Positions 35,462 through 47,928 of a stretch of 64,000 nt of DNA are shown here, one piece after another. How positions within the stretch are numbered: position 1 is the stretch's first letter; every line of letters begins with the position of its first letter. Source of the DNA: Leucocoprinus leucothites (lineage: Eukaryota > Basidiomycota > Agaricomycetes > Agaricales > Agaricaceae); the NCBI GenBank assembly GCA_013368445.1, contig JAACJO010000014.1, positions 868,001 to 932,000 on the forward strand. The letters are read 5' to 3'. A program made the translations under genes and the position numbers. A model generated the notes under the pieces. It saw only the letters and a list, made by a program, of their open reading frames with translations. It was not told the DNA's origin and ran no database searches.

Positions 35462-37916
35462 TCAGGACGTAGACTGTGACTTGGCAGCCTTATCATTGCC
35501 ATGCTTCGTTTCCATAAACCCCAGCCGTTGTAATGGAAGTAGGATAGGCCACCCGAGACGCCGGAGGAATGAGTAACCCTCCGGAAGCAGGTACTGTGAT
35601 TGGAAGGCAATGATAATCCAGATGGTAATCAGTGTCAATCCAAGAGCAACCCCGACATAGCGCGGAAGAGTTTCCTTAGTGCTTGGGTCAATTTCTTTGA
35701 CATTCATACCGAAGACGGCCTTTCCATGAGCAATTCATGAGTGAAATAAATCGCAGGGAAGAAAAAGGGCAGACTACATACAGCGACAAAGGAAGACGGA
35801 AGAAACACCATGGTGAGGTAGGCAATTTGTTTCATCTGGGACAGCGGTAAGCGATGATGTGATCATTCGTCATGTCGGATCAACCTACAGCTAGAGATAG
35901 TTCAGTATGTAATCTACACAAAAACATCGGAAAACGTACCTGCACTGTCTCTCACAGCTGCCTCTGTCATCTCCTTCATTCTGCTACTGTCCTCGATATT
36001 GACAGTACTGAACACCTTGATCCAAGTACAGCCAGTCAGTGGCGAAACATTGGGAGAAAAGAGGGAGAGTCACCAGGTTCATCACATTCTTCAGTCTCTT
36101 ATCTTGCATCTCCCTCGTCATATCCAGCCTCTTGATTTCATTCAACAGCATAAGGCATTCTCGATTCATCAAGTGCCGAGTTTGTTTCTGTGTCTTCTTG
36201 TCCATTGATTCTAGCGCAGGATGTCTCGTGTCTCGAATGAACTCGACCGTTTTAGTGAAATTTGCCAAAAGGGAGGAATAGTGAAGCTGGTGCGCGCGAA
36301 TGATGTGCAGCTCGTTCGTCAATTGCTTTTCATTCGTTTTGATGGCTTTCGTTTCCTGGTCATGCGAATAAGATAAATTCTAGAATAAAATATAGATAAC
36401 AGAACGTACCAAAGTACATATATGCATGTATAAGTGTTCGAATGCTTCATCCCAGGCATACAAAGCATGCCATAGGAAAGTGAGTAGAACAAATGTTGGA
36501 TCAGGACTCCTTTGGAACATCTTCTGCCAATAGACGCTTTGGCCTGTTTTGCCGATCAGGAACACCCCATGAGAATTGCGCTGACAAAATTGGGAGACGA
36601 CCTACCTGCAAATCGAATACGTCGCTGAAGGTCCTTTGCCGTTGTCGTCGGTAGTGGTAAACTAGGGTGATAGGAAAAGATTGTACTTCCTTCTGTACTC
36701 CGGATCAAATGCACAGAAAGGAGATCGAGGACTAGCAGCTGTCCGCCTAAAAGTATCGTTAGTTGAAGGACCGTATGTTTTCTAGTAGGTAACGAAATTT
36801 TGCACACCCGGTTGAAGCGGCAGAGGTGCCTGGGTGTCGATCATCATCTGGCCTATTGAGTTTCAATGTGTTCATGGCAATGTCTTTTGAAAGATGATGA
36901 AAGGATTCACTCAGCGTTGACGGATTTGTCGAGGACAATGAAAGGAGTTTATCGGAACGCCCAGCGTCCATGCGGACCGCATCTGTGCCACTTGGCATAG
37001 ATCGTAGAAACGTCAGACAAATCGTGATATCTGTCAAATAATGTCTAAATAATGCTGATTAGTTAAGACCTGGGAGGAAACCACAAACGATCGCCTGTGC
37101 CAGCTTGTGGATCCTCTTGATAACGGGATGGTATCCAGTTCAACGAAGAGGACCAAAAGAACGGTTCAATGTTGAACCTAAAGAACCAAGAGTCGTTAGT
37201 GGTTTGCTTTCACTTAAACCCCGCTGAGGGTCGATATATAAATAGGGCGAATATTCGCAGAAGCCCATGGGAAGAACGACGCTTACTTTGCTCCAAGCAT
37301 TTGTAATACAGGCCCTGATAGATTCTCAAGGAAAATCGCTCTGACACGCAGATTAGATGGTCGCTGGAAAGTTGGGTATTACAAGCTGTGCCAAGAAACG
37401 GATGAAGCGGACGTACTTCATCTTTTACGAAGGAATTCCAGCTATCGGATGTGTTTTCTTTGGTGACTACCATCTTAGTTGCGGTATGGAATCTACCATC
37501 GTTGTCAACGTCAACGTAATATAAGGTGCATTCTTGATTGCGGCTGTCAATTGCCTGCTGAATTTTGCTTTTCTGAACTTGAGTTCTCCTCCAATTTGGA
37601 AAACGAGATTGTGGGTATTCTTTCCAACATCTTCCTCACAGTCATTGTGATCACAAAGGGGAGGGACTGCGGGGAGATCGGATTCTAACTGATTTGAATC
37701 AAATTCTGGGATAAACCTAAGCATTAGAGAGGTCTTAAAGGGAGGACCTGGGCGGTCGTAGAACTCACCATCGTGAAGGTCAACCCATGGCCAGGGTGCG
37801 GAGGGCCCCGCGTGACGATGAGAAGGATTTGGTATCTGGCTCGTGTCCTGAGACTGTTTGTGTGGGACCATTTGGGAATCAACTTCGGTTCCTCCCGGGC
37901 TCGTAGATGTAGACAT
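35462..37916 (-). pseudogene. CorA-like family protein, array copy C, one-base frameshift
   Basis: Third array member. ATG at 37916 (MSTSTSPGG), then IPNPSHRHAGPSAPWPWVDL, intron, EFDSNQLESDLPAVPPLCDHNDCEE. At about 37637-37645 the frame breaks: the other copies read C-x-(C/Y)-W-(K/R)-x-YPQSR here, and copy C resumes CWKEYPQSRFPNWRR only in the next frame, as if one base had been lost. Downstream everything is normal: VDVDNDGRFH, RPSNLRVRAIFLENLSGPVL, QLLVLDLLSVHLIRS, QKMFQRSPDPTFVLL, LHIIRAHQLHYSSLLANF, RLKNVMNLV, TM1 MKQIAYLTMVFLPSSFVA with VFGMNVKEI, and TM2 LTLITIWIIIAF. So either a very young pseudogene or a single-base assembly error. No other lesion seen. Confidence 0.72.
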
Positions 37917-38777
37917 CAAATTCTACGCGAAGGTCTTCGCAGAGGTTGACGGTACAAGGCAAGGAAGAACAACGCATGATGGCCGACTTTATGAGCATTT
38001 CAGCGTCAGTGCAGGCACCGAAGGAGTAAGCCTTGATGGAAACATCTAAGTTTAGTCCTGTCACAGATAAAATAACACTTTTTGGTGGTGCCGATTAGGG
38101 GCGTGGACAATTCACGGGTAGCCAACCCATTAAGCTTCGAGTACGGCAGATTTGCTCGTGTCCGAAATCTGTCTGGGAAGATTGACCGTTGATTAGGACA
38201 CTCGAGGGTAAAGTTATGGACTGGTGCGGACTTTGAGAATAAAAGATCCAGCATGGACCTGCCATACTCTTCCAAGCGGTTCAAGGATGATAGTCTAATC
38301 AAAACTCAGCGACTCGGAGCATCAATGCATTCATTAACTAATTCATATTTATCTGTTGCCTAGGCTGTCGGCAGTGAAAGCACTTCAACAAGAGACCGTG
38401 CTCTTTTACTGATCGTTTCGGTGAGAAGCACGCCCCATCTCCATTGAGCAAAGCGCTGGATGGATGTCAGGTTGATTTTCTGGTGCGAGATAAGTGTAAG
38501 AGCGCACCTACATAAGCCTCAGCTAGTGTCCTCGTTGTCTCGGGTTTTATGCTCTTCTAGGGACATTATCCTAGAAACGAGCATGAATAAACCACACAAA
38601 TACCCATCAGCAAAATCTCACCGATATTGTCCAAGCATTTAAGAGGGATATCCGAATCACGGCGGGCAATCAACATTCAGGTATTAACCTGATCGGATTC
38701 TTCTTAAGTCGAAGTCTAACCGACTAATATTCAACGGTCAACGACTAATTCGATGCTTCAGGGGCTTGTTCGAAGAA
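37917..38777. other. Intergenic; one unrecognised minus-strand open frame
   Basis: Between copy C and the NACHT gene. The frame 38302 down to 38006 (98 codons) looks protein-like (LDLLFSKSAPVHNFTLECPN, SKLNGLATRELSTPLIGTTK) but has no recognised domain, flanking exons or promoter; possibly a gene remnant. Nothing else seen. Confidence 0.35.
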
Positions 38778-40671
38778 TCAGGAAAGGAAAAGGAAATATT
38801 TGAAGAAGCTAAGCACCTCCTGCAACAGGATACGGGACGGATCAGTCTTTGGTCGCCAGCACACCAGGCTGTTCTTCCCGTATCCCATAATATATGGCCG
38901 GTCAGGAGCTGCATAATCTGGCTTGCGCAATAAATGCAACGGATTTTTAGATTTTCTGAAGATTTTGTCCCGGAATTCCTTAGGTATCTACCGAGATTTC
39001 ATTAGATGATGGTTTCGGAGACTAATAAAAGTATATCTACTCACATTGTTGTGCAAATCCAGAGGGCGAGAGTAGACCTCCGGAAACTTTGATTTCTTCA
39101 GGGTCCACGGGATCATGGAAAACTCAAAGTCCAATAAAGCAGCAGCAGTAGAAAGATCCAGGGGACGGCCCTTGACCCACAAAAGGAGAAGTAGGACGCC
39201 ACCAGCTTGTAATACACTAACAAAGACACTTCGGATTGTCCTGTGGCGCGGAAGTGAGAGAGTTAGCAGATAATTTTCCATCGACCTCGAGGTCATGACT
39301 GACATACCTGACTTTAAGTCGTCATGAACTCTATGAAGGAGGTGTGATGGAACTTTATGATCAACCTCGGCGTGCCTTCAAGAGTCAATACCGACTGGAA
39401 GTAGGTACAAGTGCTTCGGTATTGCCCGTTTGAAAGACTAAGGATTACTGTAGTTTCGGAAACCTTGTCGATTTCATGGTAGTATATAGAATTGAGGAGA
39501 AGCATCTTCCGCATTGTCGACCGAATGTTTGGTGGCACCCGCGCGAGGATGAGAGTATATAGCTCATCTATTTCTGCCAAAGGGTTCACCTGTGATGTCC
39601 CTTGTTCCTGCATGGTCTCCGCAAGTGAGACCACGACTCTCAGCTGATCGGCCGGGCCAAAAGAGTTTGTGCTGCTAATAAAGCGGACAGCCGTGGCAGC
39701 GTATTGGAAAAGCCCACCAGCAAGCTCAACGATCACTGCAACGTCGGCTTCTGAGGGCCACAACGCAGGAAGATGATGTCGTTCACCAATCTTCTTGAGC
39801 TCGTCTGATAGGTACAATAAGATTTGGTGATCGATATCTCGGGATACCGGGAGTTCAAAAAGCGAAGATATGGACTCTGTATTCATGCATCCAACGATGT
39901 GAGGTTCTGGGCGGCTGGTGAAGACCCATCGAAAAGGCGTTGTTCCTTCGCGAATTGGTTCTGCAACAATTTCGATAATGTCACACTGGGTATCTGGCTT
40001 CTCGCATTCATCAAATCCGTCGACGATGATAATCCATCCTTCGATCTCTGCTTCCCTGGATACAAGCTGGCGGGGTGGCTTCACAAGTAGTTCCTCGAAC
40101 TGTATTGGTAATGAAGCGGTGATAAGAGTGAGGTTTTTACGAATTTTGAGATCGACTATGTCACCAAATGAAAATCTCTTGGTGACAATCTGGTAGGCAA
40201 TAGATGTGAAGAGGCGGTGCGGATCGTGTCGGTGCATCGGGCGCGAGAAAAAAAGCGAGGCGCCGAGCTTGTCCCCCGATGCCAGGAATTCTGCACAACT
40301 CTTGAGCAACTGTGGTCTTGCCAACACCAAATGGACCGTGCACCCAGAGCGCCGACTGAGAATGTTCTGAAGCACCAAGCGCCCAATTGGTGATTAAACC
40401 GATGTACTCTTGCCGGGTCCCAAAGTGGCATTTTGGGGGAGGCCAACGAGCGGAAGCATCATGGAAGGCGTCGCGCAATGACTGGTCAAGTAGCTTCTGA
40501 AGACCTTTTGAGGAATCACAGGGACGACTCGCATCGAAAAGCTTTCCCTTAATAAATGAAAAGAGGTGGCCTACCTGACCCTTCATTTCCGTTGACTCGA
40601 ACTTCTACTCGTGTTGACCTGTCTTCAAAGTGTGGGCTGTTAACAATCAGATCATGAGCGCCCCTAAACAT
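38778..40671 (-). pseudogene. NACHT-type STAND NTPase, frameshifted after Walker A
   Basis: NLR-like NACHT NTPase of the kind expanded in mushrooms. First exon from ATG 40671 (MFRGAHDLIVNSPHFEDRST) spliced through gtaggc...caaaag to GLQKLLDQSLRDAFHDASAR, CHFGTRQEYIGLITNWALG, Walker A GPFGVGKTT. One extra base at about 40300-40305 then shifts the frame: expected VAQ-SCAEFLASGDKLGASLFFSR is split across two frames. After it the frame is open to 39314: DPHRLFTSIAYQIV, Walker B IIIVDGFDECE, sensor-like WVFTSRPEPHI, and winged-helix-like region to FHHTSFIEFM. Later exons give LLDFEFSMIPW and IMGYGKNSLVCWRPK with stop at 38778-38780. No C-terminal WD40, TPR or ankyrin repeats, so a short NACHT form. 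NACHT proteins act as signal-dependent switches in self/non-self recognition; a role here is inferred. Pseudogene or base-call error. Confidence 0.78.
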
Positions 40672-41512
40672 ATCCCCTGGTGCGGCAGGAGCGGTGCTTT
40701 AGAAGTGTGGTAAAGAATGGTCATAGCTGACGAGTTGAATCTATGAGCATTTTAGCTTCTGCCTACACGTGCCTTGTCAACTTTACCTGACCCTGGATAG
40801 ATAATCAGTAGACAATTTATCAGCAATGAGAAGGGCATGAGAAGAGGGTTTTCGCATCAAAATGCATCCCAGTAGAGTCTGCCGAAGGAGATTTGGCGTT
40901 TGGTGTCCAACCCCTGCCACATACTTACATTGAAGCTTTCTCCCGTATGGCGTATTTAGTTCCTGGAACCTGTAATCTCATTAGAATGCTTTGGGTGGAT
41001 TCCTACCGGACCAGCATGACGATACCATTCCCTCGGTAGCGTTCCTATAATCATAGTCAAGCACCAACCCACACCCAGTAGAGCTTGTTGAGGCCCCAGG
41101 CATTGGACTCACTTTCAAGTTCTCACTGGCACGCACTTTATCCAGCATGCGCTGAAATGAGATGGATTCTGTGTATTCAACTTGTCTAATACCTAATACA
41201 GCAATATGGAAGGCCGTACATATTTGGCATCCTCCGCATCTTGTTACAATAAACATCACAATGAACCTGGTACCAGTAGGGCAAACTCTCTCCTCCACGA
41301 CAAGTAATCTCAGCGGAAATTTTCCTGGACGGCCGACTAATGTCATCGCATAACATCACACCACTCTGTACTCTGTTCGTGTTGCGTCGGAATGAATGTT
41401 CCCGTTCCCAGTGCTCTCTAGCACAGATACCCGCGTTCCAGCTAGACAAAATCAAAACATCCTCCTCTGTCTGCGCTTCCTGAGTGGCTCCTCGACTAGC
41501 CATGTCCCTGAG
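40672..41512. other. Intergenic upstream of the NACHT gene, no gene recognised
   Basis: Contains the NACHT promoter and 3' flank of copy D. Overlapping short ORFs in 40981-41503 on the minus strand and 41162-41353 on the plus strand lack domain features. Confidence 0.45.
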
Positions 41513-43916
41513 CTAGATCCTACCCAGCCATCTCAGTACAAGTAGGACAGGCCATCCAAAGCGTGCGAGGAAAGTGTAATTTCGGGGGAATAGATATCGC
41601 GATTGAACTGCAATGATTATCCAAATAGTGACGGGAGTTATTGGCAGCGCGGTAGCAAAGTACTGCGAAAGTGTGCCTAGCGTATTTGGACTTATCTCTT
41701 GAACATTCATTCCAAATACTGTCTAGTTTTCGGTATAGAGATTAGTGTAGAGAAGGCAGAGTTTCACAAATAACATACGGCGACGAAAGTGGCCGGGAGA
41801 AAGACCATTATCAGATATGCGATTTGCTTCATCTAGAACAAGCAAAAAGGAATGGAATCAGTAAAGATGAAACGACCTGTTAAACTTGGATCTGCCGTAC
41901 GGCTAGTTTTTCGTTAAAGCAGGAGTCTACGAGAACCGGAAGAACGTACCTGAGCTATCTCTCACGGATACCTCCGTCATCACTGACGTTTTCCGACTAT
42001 CCACAATAGCGATATGGCTAAACACCTTCAGGCAACACCCGTAAGTGACATAATGTGAAAGTTATAATGTGGAAAAAAGCCATACAAGGTTTATCGCATT
42101 CTTTAGCCTCTTGCCCTGCATCTTTTGGCTGCGATTCAGCCTGGAGATTTCATTCAAGAGCAGTTTGCACTCTCGCTCCATCATTAATTCAGACATTGTT
42201 CTCTCTTCCGTATTCACCGCCTGTAGGGCAGGGTAAGGAGTTTCTCGGATGAACTCAACTGTCTCTTTGAAACTCTCTAAAAGAGATGAATAATGTAGTT
42301 GGTGTGCGCGAAGGATGTGCAGCTCATCGACAAGGCTGGTTTGGGTCGCTTCCCCGATGATTGCCATCTCCTGCTCAAATATAGATGATGCTACAATGCA
42401 GAGGCGAGGGTGGGCTTACCAGAGAACAGATATGGGAATAGAGATTCTCCAATGCCTCGTCCCAGGCATACAGAGCGTGCCAAAGGAAAGTAAGCAATAA
42501 AAACGTGGGATCGGAAGTGGCCGAGATCATCTTTTGCCAATATGCACTCCGGCCTGAAAACATTGTCGTAATCCCTTTGTAAACACGAGAAATGACATAC
42601 CAATAAGCTGCAAGCGCGTATGTAAATCCCGCGCCATCGTCCTCGGTAGCGGTGAAGTAGGATGGTAAGATATTATTGTACTACCGGCACTGTTGCGAAT
42701 AAGATGTACTGAAAGAAAGTCAAGGACGAGAAGCTGCCTGCCTGTGGGATGGCTAGGCATTAGAAAGCGTTTGTCAGAGATACAAGTTTGCGCACTGGAG
42801 CGAAGAGACAAGGGGCACTGTGTATCAATAGTCATTTGCCCTGTCCGAATGTTAAATATGAGCGAGGATAGTAAAACTGATAACGTAAATATACCCGAGT
42901 ATGAAGGTCCCATAAGACCAATTGTAGACGGGTTCCTGGAAGCTATGGAATATGCAGATTTCCTGATTGCACCGGCATCCATACGGAGAACGTCAAAATC
43001 CTGTGGCAAAGAGCGTAGATATGTCAGACATATCGTAATATCTAAAATCCGGCATCAGCACACGTTCATTCTCGAGCGGGCAGAAATTGGCTGACGGTCG
43101 CTCATTCCCGGCTGCGGAACCTCTTGATAGCGCGATGGGATCCAGTTCAGCGAGGAAGACCAAAAAATTGGCTCAATGTTGAACCTGATTAATTCGACGT
43201 CATCAGAAGTGGCTTCCTCAATAAATTTGACAAAGGGGACGACGGTTGGAATGTCCAAGTGGGAAGGTTGGCAAACGGGTTATGTACGAGATGAATATTC
43301 ATTTAGTTCCAAGCATCTGTAGAACAGGACCTGACAGGTTCTCGATAAAGATTGTCCTGACCCGGAGGTTAGATGGGCGCTGGGGTACAGCAAGCCGTTA
43401 TTGTGAGATTGAGAATCGATGGACTGAGTCGACATGCAACATCATTCAATGAGCTCCAACTCTCAACGAGATTCTGTTCCGAAACCTCCATCTCTTCTGG
43501 GATCGTAAACCGGCCAAGATCGACAAAGAGCAGTTTACAAGCTTGATCGCGATTATAGTCTTCTATTTCCTGGAGAATCTTGCTCTTCTTCATCTGACTT
43601 CTTGTCCAGCTCGGGAAGCGAGACTGAGGGTAATTCCTCCAGCACATCTTGCCGCAATTTACATGGTCACAGAGTGGAGGGACTAGCGGGAGCTCTGATT
43701 TCAACTGCATGGGATCCACGTCTGCCACACAAAAAGTAGGATGGCTCGGTCAAGAAGTTGAGCGACAAGCGAATCAATATCGTCCCACGCACCGTCGCTT
43801 ACGTCGATCCAGGGCCAGGGCATTGAGGGGGCTGCATGACGATGAGAAGGTATTGGGATACGAGCCGTGCCCTCGACTTCGCCATAAACAATGTCAAGAG
43901 ATTCGGATAATTTCAT
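41513..43916 (-). CDS. CorA-like metal-ion transporter family protein, array copy D
   Basis: Fourth array member, start ATG 43916 (MKLSESLDIVYGEVEGTA). Motifs: IPSHRHAAPSMPWPWIDV, intron, DVDPMQLKSELPLVPPLCDH, CGKMCWRNYPQSRFPSW, RPSNLRVRTIFIENLSGPVL, FFWSSSLNWIPSRY, QLLVLDFLSVHLIRNSAGS, GRSAYWQKMISATSDPTFLL, FLWHALYAWDEALENLYSHI, LHILRAHQLHYSSLLESF, RLKNAINLV, TM1 MKQIAYLIMVFLPATFVA, TVFGMNVQEI (GMN), TM2 ALPITPVTIWIIIAV. The usual FAGQS before YWQKM has become LIGRS, still in frame. The C-tail is the shortest of the five, ending directly after the second helix (LVLRWLGRI). Splice junctions I checked (exons 1-3, 5-6, last two) keep phase. Transport activity is inferred from the GMN motif. Confidence 0.8.
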
Positions 43917-44246
43917 ATGTTCTTATGCGCAAAGAGCAGTAATGTCGGTGAAGGAGGATAGAAGAACCTATTGGGGTAACTAGTAATATGCGAAGCGAAA
44001 GACAGTCTGTATGACTAGCGCTAAGTTGTGCTTGGGCATAAGGCTTCACAGGTTCCATAAATAGACTAGGCCTGTTTTCCCACAAACCCTTTGATGATGA
44101 TCGAAACTTGGTCCGAGCTCTCGTCCAAATCAAGTATGTAAGTATGGATCACAAGTCGTAGTATACAATCTCTCAGTTTCTACACATAGGAAGCAGTACA
44201 GTAGCTAGCTCAATGACCTATCACCGACAGCCCCTACTTCAACACA
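43917..44246. other. Short intergenic gap between copies D and E
   Basis: 330 bp holding the promoter of copy D and the 3' end of copy E; nothing else recognised. Confidence 0.5.
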
Positions 44247-46910
44247 TTAATCACTCTCACTGCTTCTCACCTCCTTACTCTTCTTCGGCTCTGGTGGAAG
44301 GTCATGCATTTTGCGCTCATGTTCATACCCCTCGTATCCTGAACCAACACCATTTGTATCATTGGAATTCCCGTATTGCTCTCCCGAGATATTATCACGT
44401 TTTTTGGTGTCCAATTTAACCCGACCAATCCACTCCAGAAGTAGTAGAATAGGCCATCCGAGCCGTTGAAAGATTGAATAATCCTGAGGAAGGAGATATC
44501 GTGATTGGAATGCGATGATAATCCAAATCGTGGCGAGGGTCATTGCTAAAGCAGCACCGACGTAGTGTGGAAGTGTACCACTTGTGTCGGGACTGATTTC
44601 TTTGACATTCATTCCAAAGACTGCCTGTTGATTCACATTGTTCAGGATGGCGTGAGTGAATCAAAGGTGATGACATACGGCGACGAAGGAGGCCGGGAGG
44701 AAAATCATGGTTAGGTAGGCGATTTGTTTCATCTGTGATTTATAGTTAGTAAAGGGCATCTGCATAGATCTTGTAAAAACACACGGCTAAAGTAGAGTCG
44801 GTCAGTTAAGGCTTGCACGAAGGGAATTCCGAATATACCTGCACTATCTCTTACTGCAGCTTCCGTCATCTTCTGCATTCGCCTACTATCCGTGATATTA
44901 ACACTGCTGAATACCTTCACGCCAATGGAAATAAGCTAACAGATACTCCCGAGAAGGGTGAGGCGAAACATACCAGGTTCATGACGTTCTTCAGTCTCTT
45001 GTCCTGCATCTTCCGGCTCATGTCCAACCGCCGGATTTCATTCAATAACATAGAACATTCTCGGTTCATCATTCTCTTAGTCAGTTCCCGCTCCTCTTCG
45101 TCCATCGACTCCAGTGCAGGGTTGTCAGTATCACGAATGAACTCGACCGTCTTAGTGAAACTCGATAACAGAGAAGAATAGTGAAGCTGGTGAGCTCGGA
45201 TGATGTGTAGTTCGCTTGTTAGACTCATTTGGCTCGTTTCAATAACTTTCGTTTCCTACATGGAATGATATCAAATTACCTCCGATGAAGTGGGTAGGAG
45301 GCGTACCAGGGTACAGATATGGGTGTACAAGTTTTCCGAAGCTTCGTCCCAGGCATACATAGCATGCCACAGGAATGTAAGGAGCACGAATGTCGGATCG
45401 GATACTTGCTGGAACATCTTTTGCCAGTAGACGCTCTGGCCTATTTAGGGGAACCGAACACCATTAGGACGAGTGTGTGGCAGAGTACATAGCAAGGAAA
45501 ATGTACCGGCAAATTGGATACGCTGGTGAAGGTCCTTTGCCGTCGTAGTCGGTAAAGGTAGACTAGGGTGATAAGAGATGATTGTACTGCCATTGGTGTT
45601 ACGGATGAGGTGTACGGAGAGAAGGTCAAGGACTAGAAGCTGTCCGCCTGTCAAAAATATTAATAACAAGGGTCAGTGGGTAGTGTAGGGTTACTTACTC
45701 GAGGACAGAGGTAAAGGAGCCTGGGTATCAATCATCATTTGACCTGTTGGATATGTTCATGACGACTATATCGAAAGCAGAAACAGGAAATTATGTACTC
45801 ATTGTAGATGGTTTTGCAGAGGCTATTGAATCAAATGATTTTCTAACGCCACTAGCGTCCATACGGAGCGCGTCGGTGTCCTTCGGCATGGAGCGAAGGA
45901 ATGTCAGGCATATGGTGATATCTGGAAAGCTATGTTAGCTGTTTTTCTCCGGAAGTGTCGCAGAACACCACTGACGGTCGCCTTTGCCGGGCTGGGGATC
46001 TTCCTGATAACGGGATGGGACCCAATTTAACGAAGAAGACCAGAAGAATGGCTCTATATTGTACCTGGTAAAACGCAGGTCATTAATCAAGCACTATCTC
46101 TGCACCACTCAAGAGATAAGCCGATGGGCCCCCACAAGGGCTATATCAATTCAAGAAATCGTTGATGGGGGCAGTGTTTTCACTAGAGGGAAAGCTTACT
46201 TTGCTCCAAGCATTTGTAGCACAGGGCCCGACAAATTTTCAAGAAAAATCGCCCTGACCCGAAGATTAGATGGGCGCTGTCGTACAGCAGTTAATATAAT
46301 TGCTGTTTAGACGATTGAATGGCTCGAATCGAACGCACTGCATCATCCACAAAGAATTGCCAGCGATGAATCACATTTTTCTCCGTAACCACCGTCTCGT
46401 CGGCGTTACTAAATTTTCCCTGATCATCCACATCGACGTAGAAGAGCCTGCACGGCCGATCACGATCGTATTCCTCTACCGCTTTCAGTATTTTGCTCTT
46501 TTTCACCTGCCTCCGTGTCCAGTTTGGGAAGCGAGATTGAGGATAATTCTTCCAGCATGCATCGCCACAATTCGTATGGTCACAAATTGCAGGGACCGGG
46601 GGAAGCTCGGATTTTAATTGTTCTTGGTCAACTTCTGTGTAGGAGAACACAGGGGATCCAGTGGTCAGAATCTGCTAAAATCTGGATAACGCTGGAAACG
46701 AAGGTCATCACTGAGCTTACCGTCATTCAGATCGACCCAGGGCCAGGGAGCCGAAGGCGCTGCATGGCGATATGAAGGATTCGGGATCCGGGCCTCATCC
46801 TCGTTAAATGGGATGTCAAAGGTGGCTCCTGGTTGCATAATTGAGGGATATTTGGATTGATCGTCGAGGTTGTGGGCAAAGGATAAGGACGTGTCGCGTG
46901 TGGTAAGCAT
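44247..46910 (-). CDS. CorA-like metal-ion transporter family protein, array copy E
   Basis: Fifth array member, start ATG 46910 (MLTTRDTSLSFAHNLDDQSK). Motifs: IPNPSYRHAAPSAPWPWVDL, intron, EVDQEQLKSELPPVPAICDH, CGDACWKNYPQSRFPNWTRR, YVDVDDQGKF, intron gtgcgt...gacag, RPSNLRVRAIFLENLSGPVL, FFWSSSLNWVPSRY, QLLVLDLLSVHLIRNTNGS, QKMFQQVSDPTFVLL, FLWHAMYAWDEASENLYTHI, LHIIRAHQLHYSSLLSSF, KMQDKRLKNVMNLV, NITDSRRMQKMTEAAVRDSA, TM1 with VFGMNVKEI (GMN), TM2 LAMTLATIWIIIAF. The cytosolic C-tail is the longest of the array (about 60 residues, charged, ending EVRSSESD). All junctions checked keep frame, so this copy looks intact and may be closest to the ancestral form together with C and D. Confidence 0.82.
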
Positions 46911-47928
46911 TATGTACAATCAGAGCGCTGAGGTGGCTCAGGGTGGCTCTGAAGTGGCTCTGAAGTGGCCATCCTTGATCTATCCCCGATGCTTGATGAC
47001 ACTACATGACGGAGTGAACGACCACAAGAAATACGCACCAATCAATCTATGACGTTGATTTGTTGCATAGCTCGTGACCCAGCATGGATTCTCAGCCAAG
47101 AATCAAATTGGATAATAGGTTCAAGGATGTTCAAAGTCTCATAACCATGAATTAAAGTTGACAGTTCGTGACCTCAAATAAAAGCAAAATCGTGACAGCG
47201 CCCCTCCGCTCGTTACGGAGCCAATTGTCTAACTTATTCTACTTCTTATATAGGGTGTATGGTTAGCCTCGAATCAATCCACGAATCACTGGTCTCATGG
47301 ATTGATACTGATTCGTGAATTGATCCCTTGGTACCTTCGTGACTGGCGACTGAACCGGCGTTGTCTCTGGAGGACCCCTGATAATGTCCATATAAGCCGG
47401 ATCTCCCTCAACGAAAAACTTGTTCTCACGTAGGAGTCCTGGCGGCATCATGGCCTATATGGGGATTATCAGGGTCTTGTCTCTGAACAAATCGGAGGGA
47501 GTCCACGAGTTGTTCAAGGCAGTGCAGATCAATGATCAGAAAAAATAGCATGGCATGATATTCTAACTTTGGGGTGTTTGTACACCCATGCCGTGGGATT
47601 TCGCCGGGAATAGTCCTTCCACGATACACCACCGAGTATCGCTTTTCTTCCGCTTCTCTTCGGCGGGTTTGTTGGCCAACGGTTTGAGGCTCAACAACTG
47701 GCAGTAGGTATGTTATTATTTAAATTACAGCATTCATTGAAACTGAAACTCATTTAGGAGGGGCGTTATTTCCCCCCCCAAGTTCGTTCATTCGCCCATT
47801 TATACCACTTCGCAGAACCACACGCTCAATCATATTCTCCTCCTGTGCTTCAAATCTGCACCCACCTCCTGAGGCTCTTAACCATCGTCTCCTTTTTCTC
47901 TACCGTCCACCTTGAATGCCATTAATCG
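46911..47928. other. Divergent promoter region between array copy E and ArsB-like gene 1
   Basis: No gene recognised. It holds near-repeats of 'ggtggctc(t/a)ga' (46932-46970) close to the copy E start, and at 47634-47828 a promoter block that recurs at 61321-61510 (separate entries). Confidence 0.5.
47634..47828 (+). repeat. Upstream block of ArsB-like gene 1, repeated at 61.3 kb
   Basis: About 190 bp ending ~100 bp before the ArsB-like ATG at 47929. Shared anchors with 61321-61510: attgaaactgaaactc, ttaggaggggcgttatttcc, ttcgcccatttataccact/ttcgcccgtttctaccact and agaaccaca. Contains a possible TATA (tttatacc near 47799). Likely core promoter of gene 1. Confidence 0.7.

Noticed and set aside
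38006..38302. 98-codon minus-strand ORF as a gene
   Set aside because: Protein-like composition but no start context, partner exon or family; left as a remark only.
39314..40586. Two overlapping minus-strand ORFs read as two separate NTPase genes
   Set aside because: They are two frames of one NACHT domain split by a single base; Walker A is in one and Walker B in the other.
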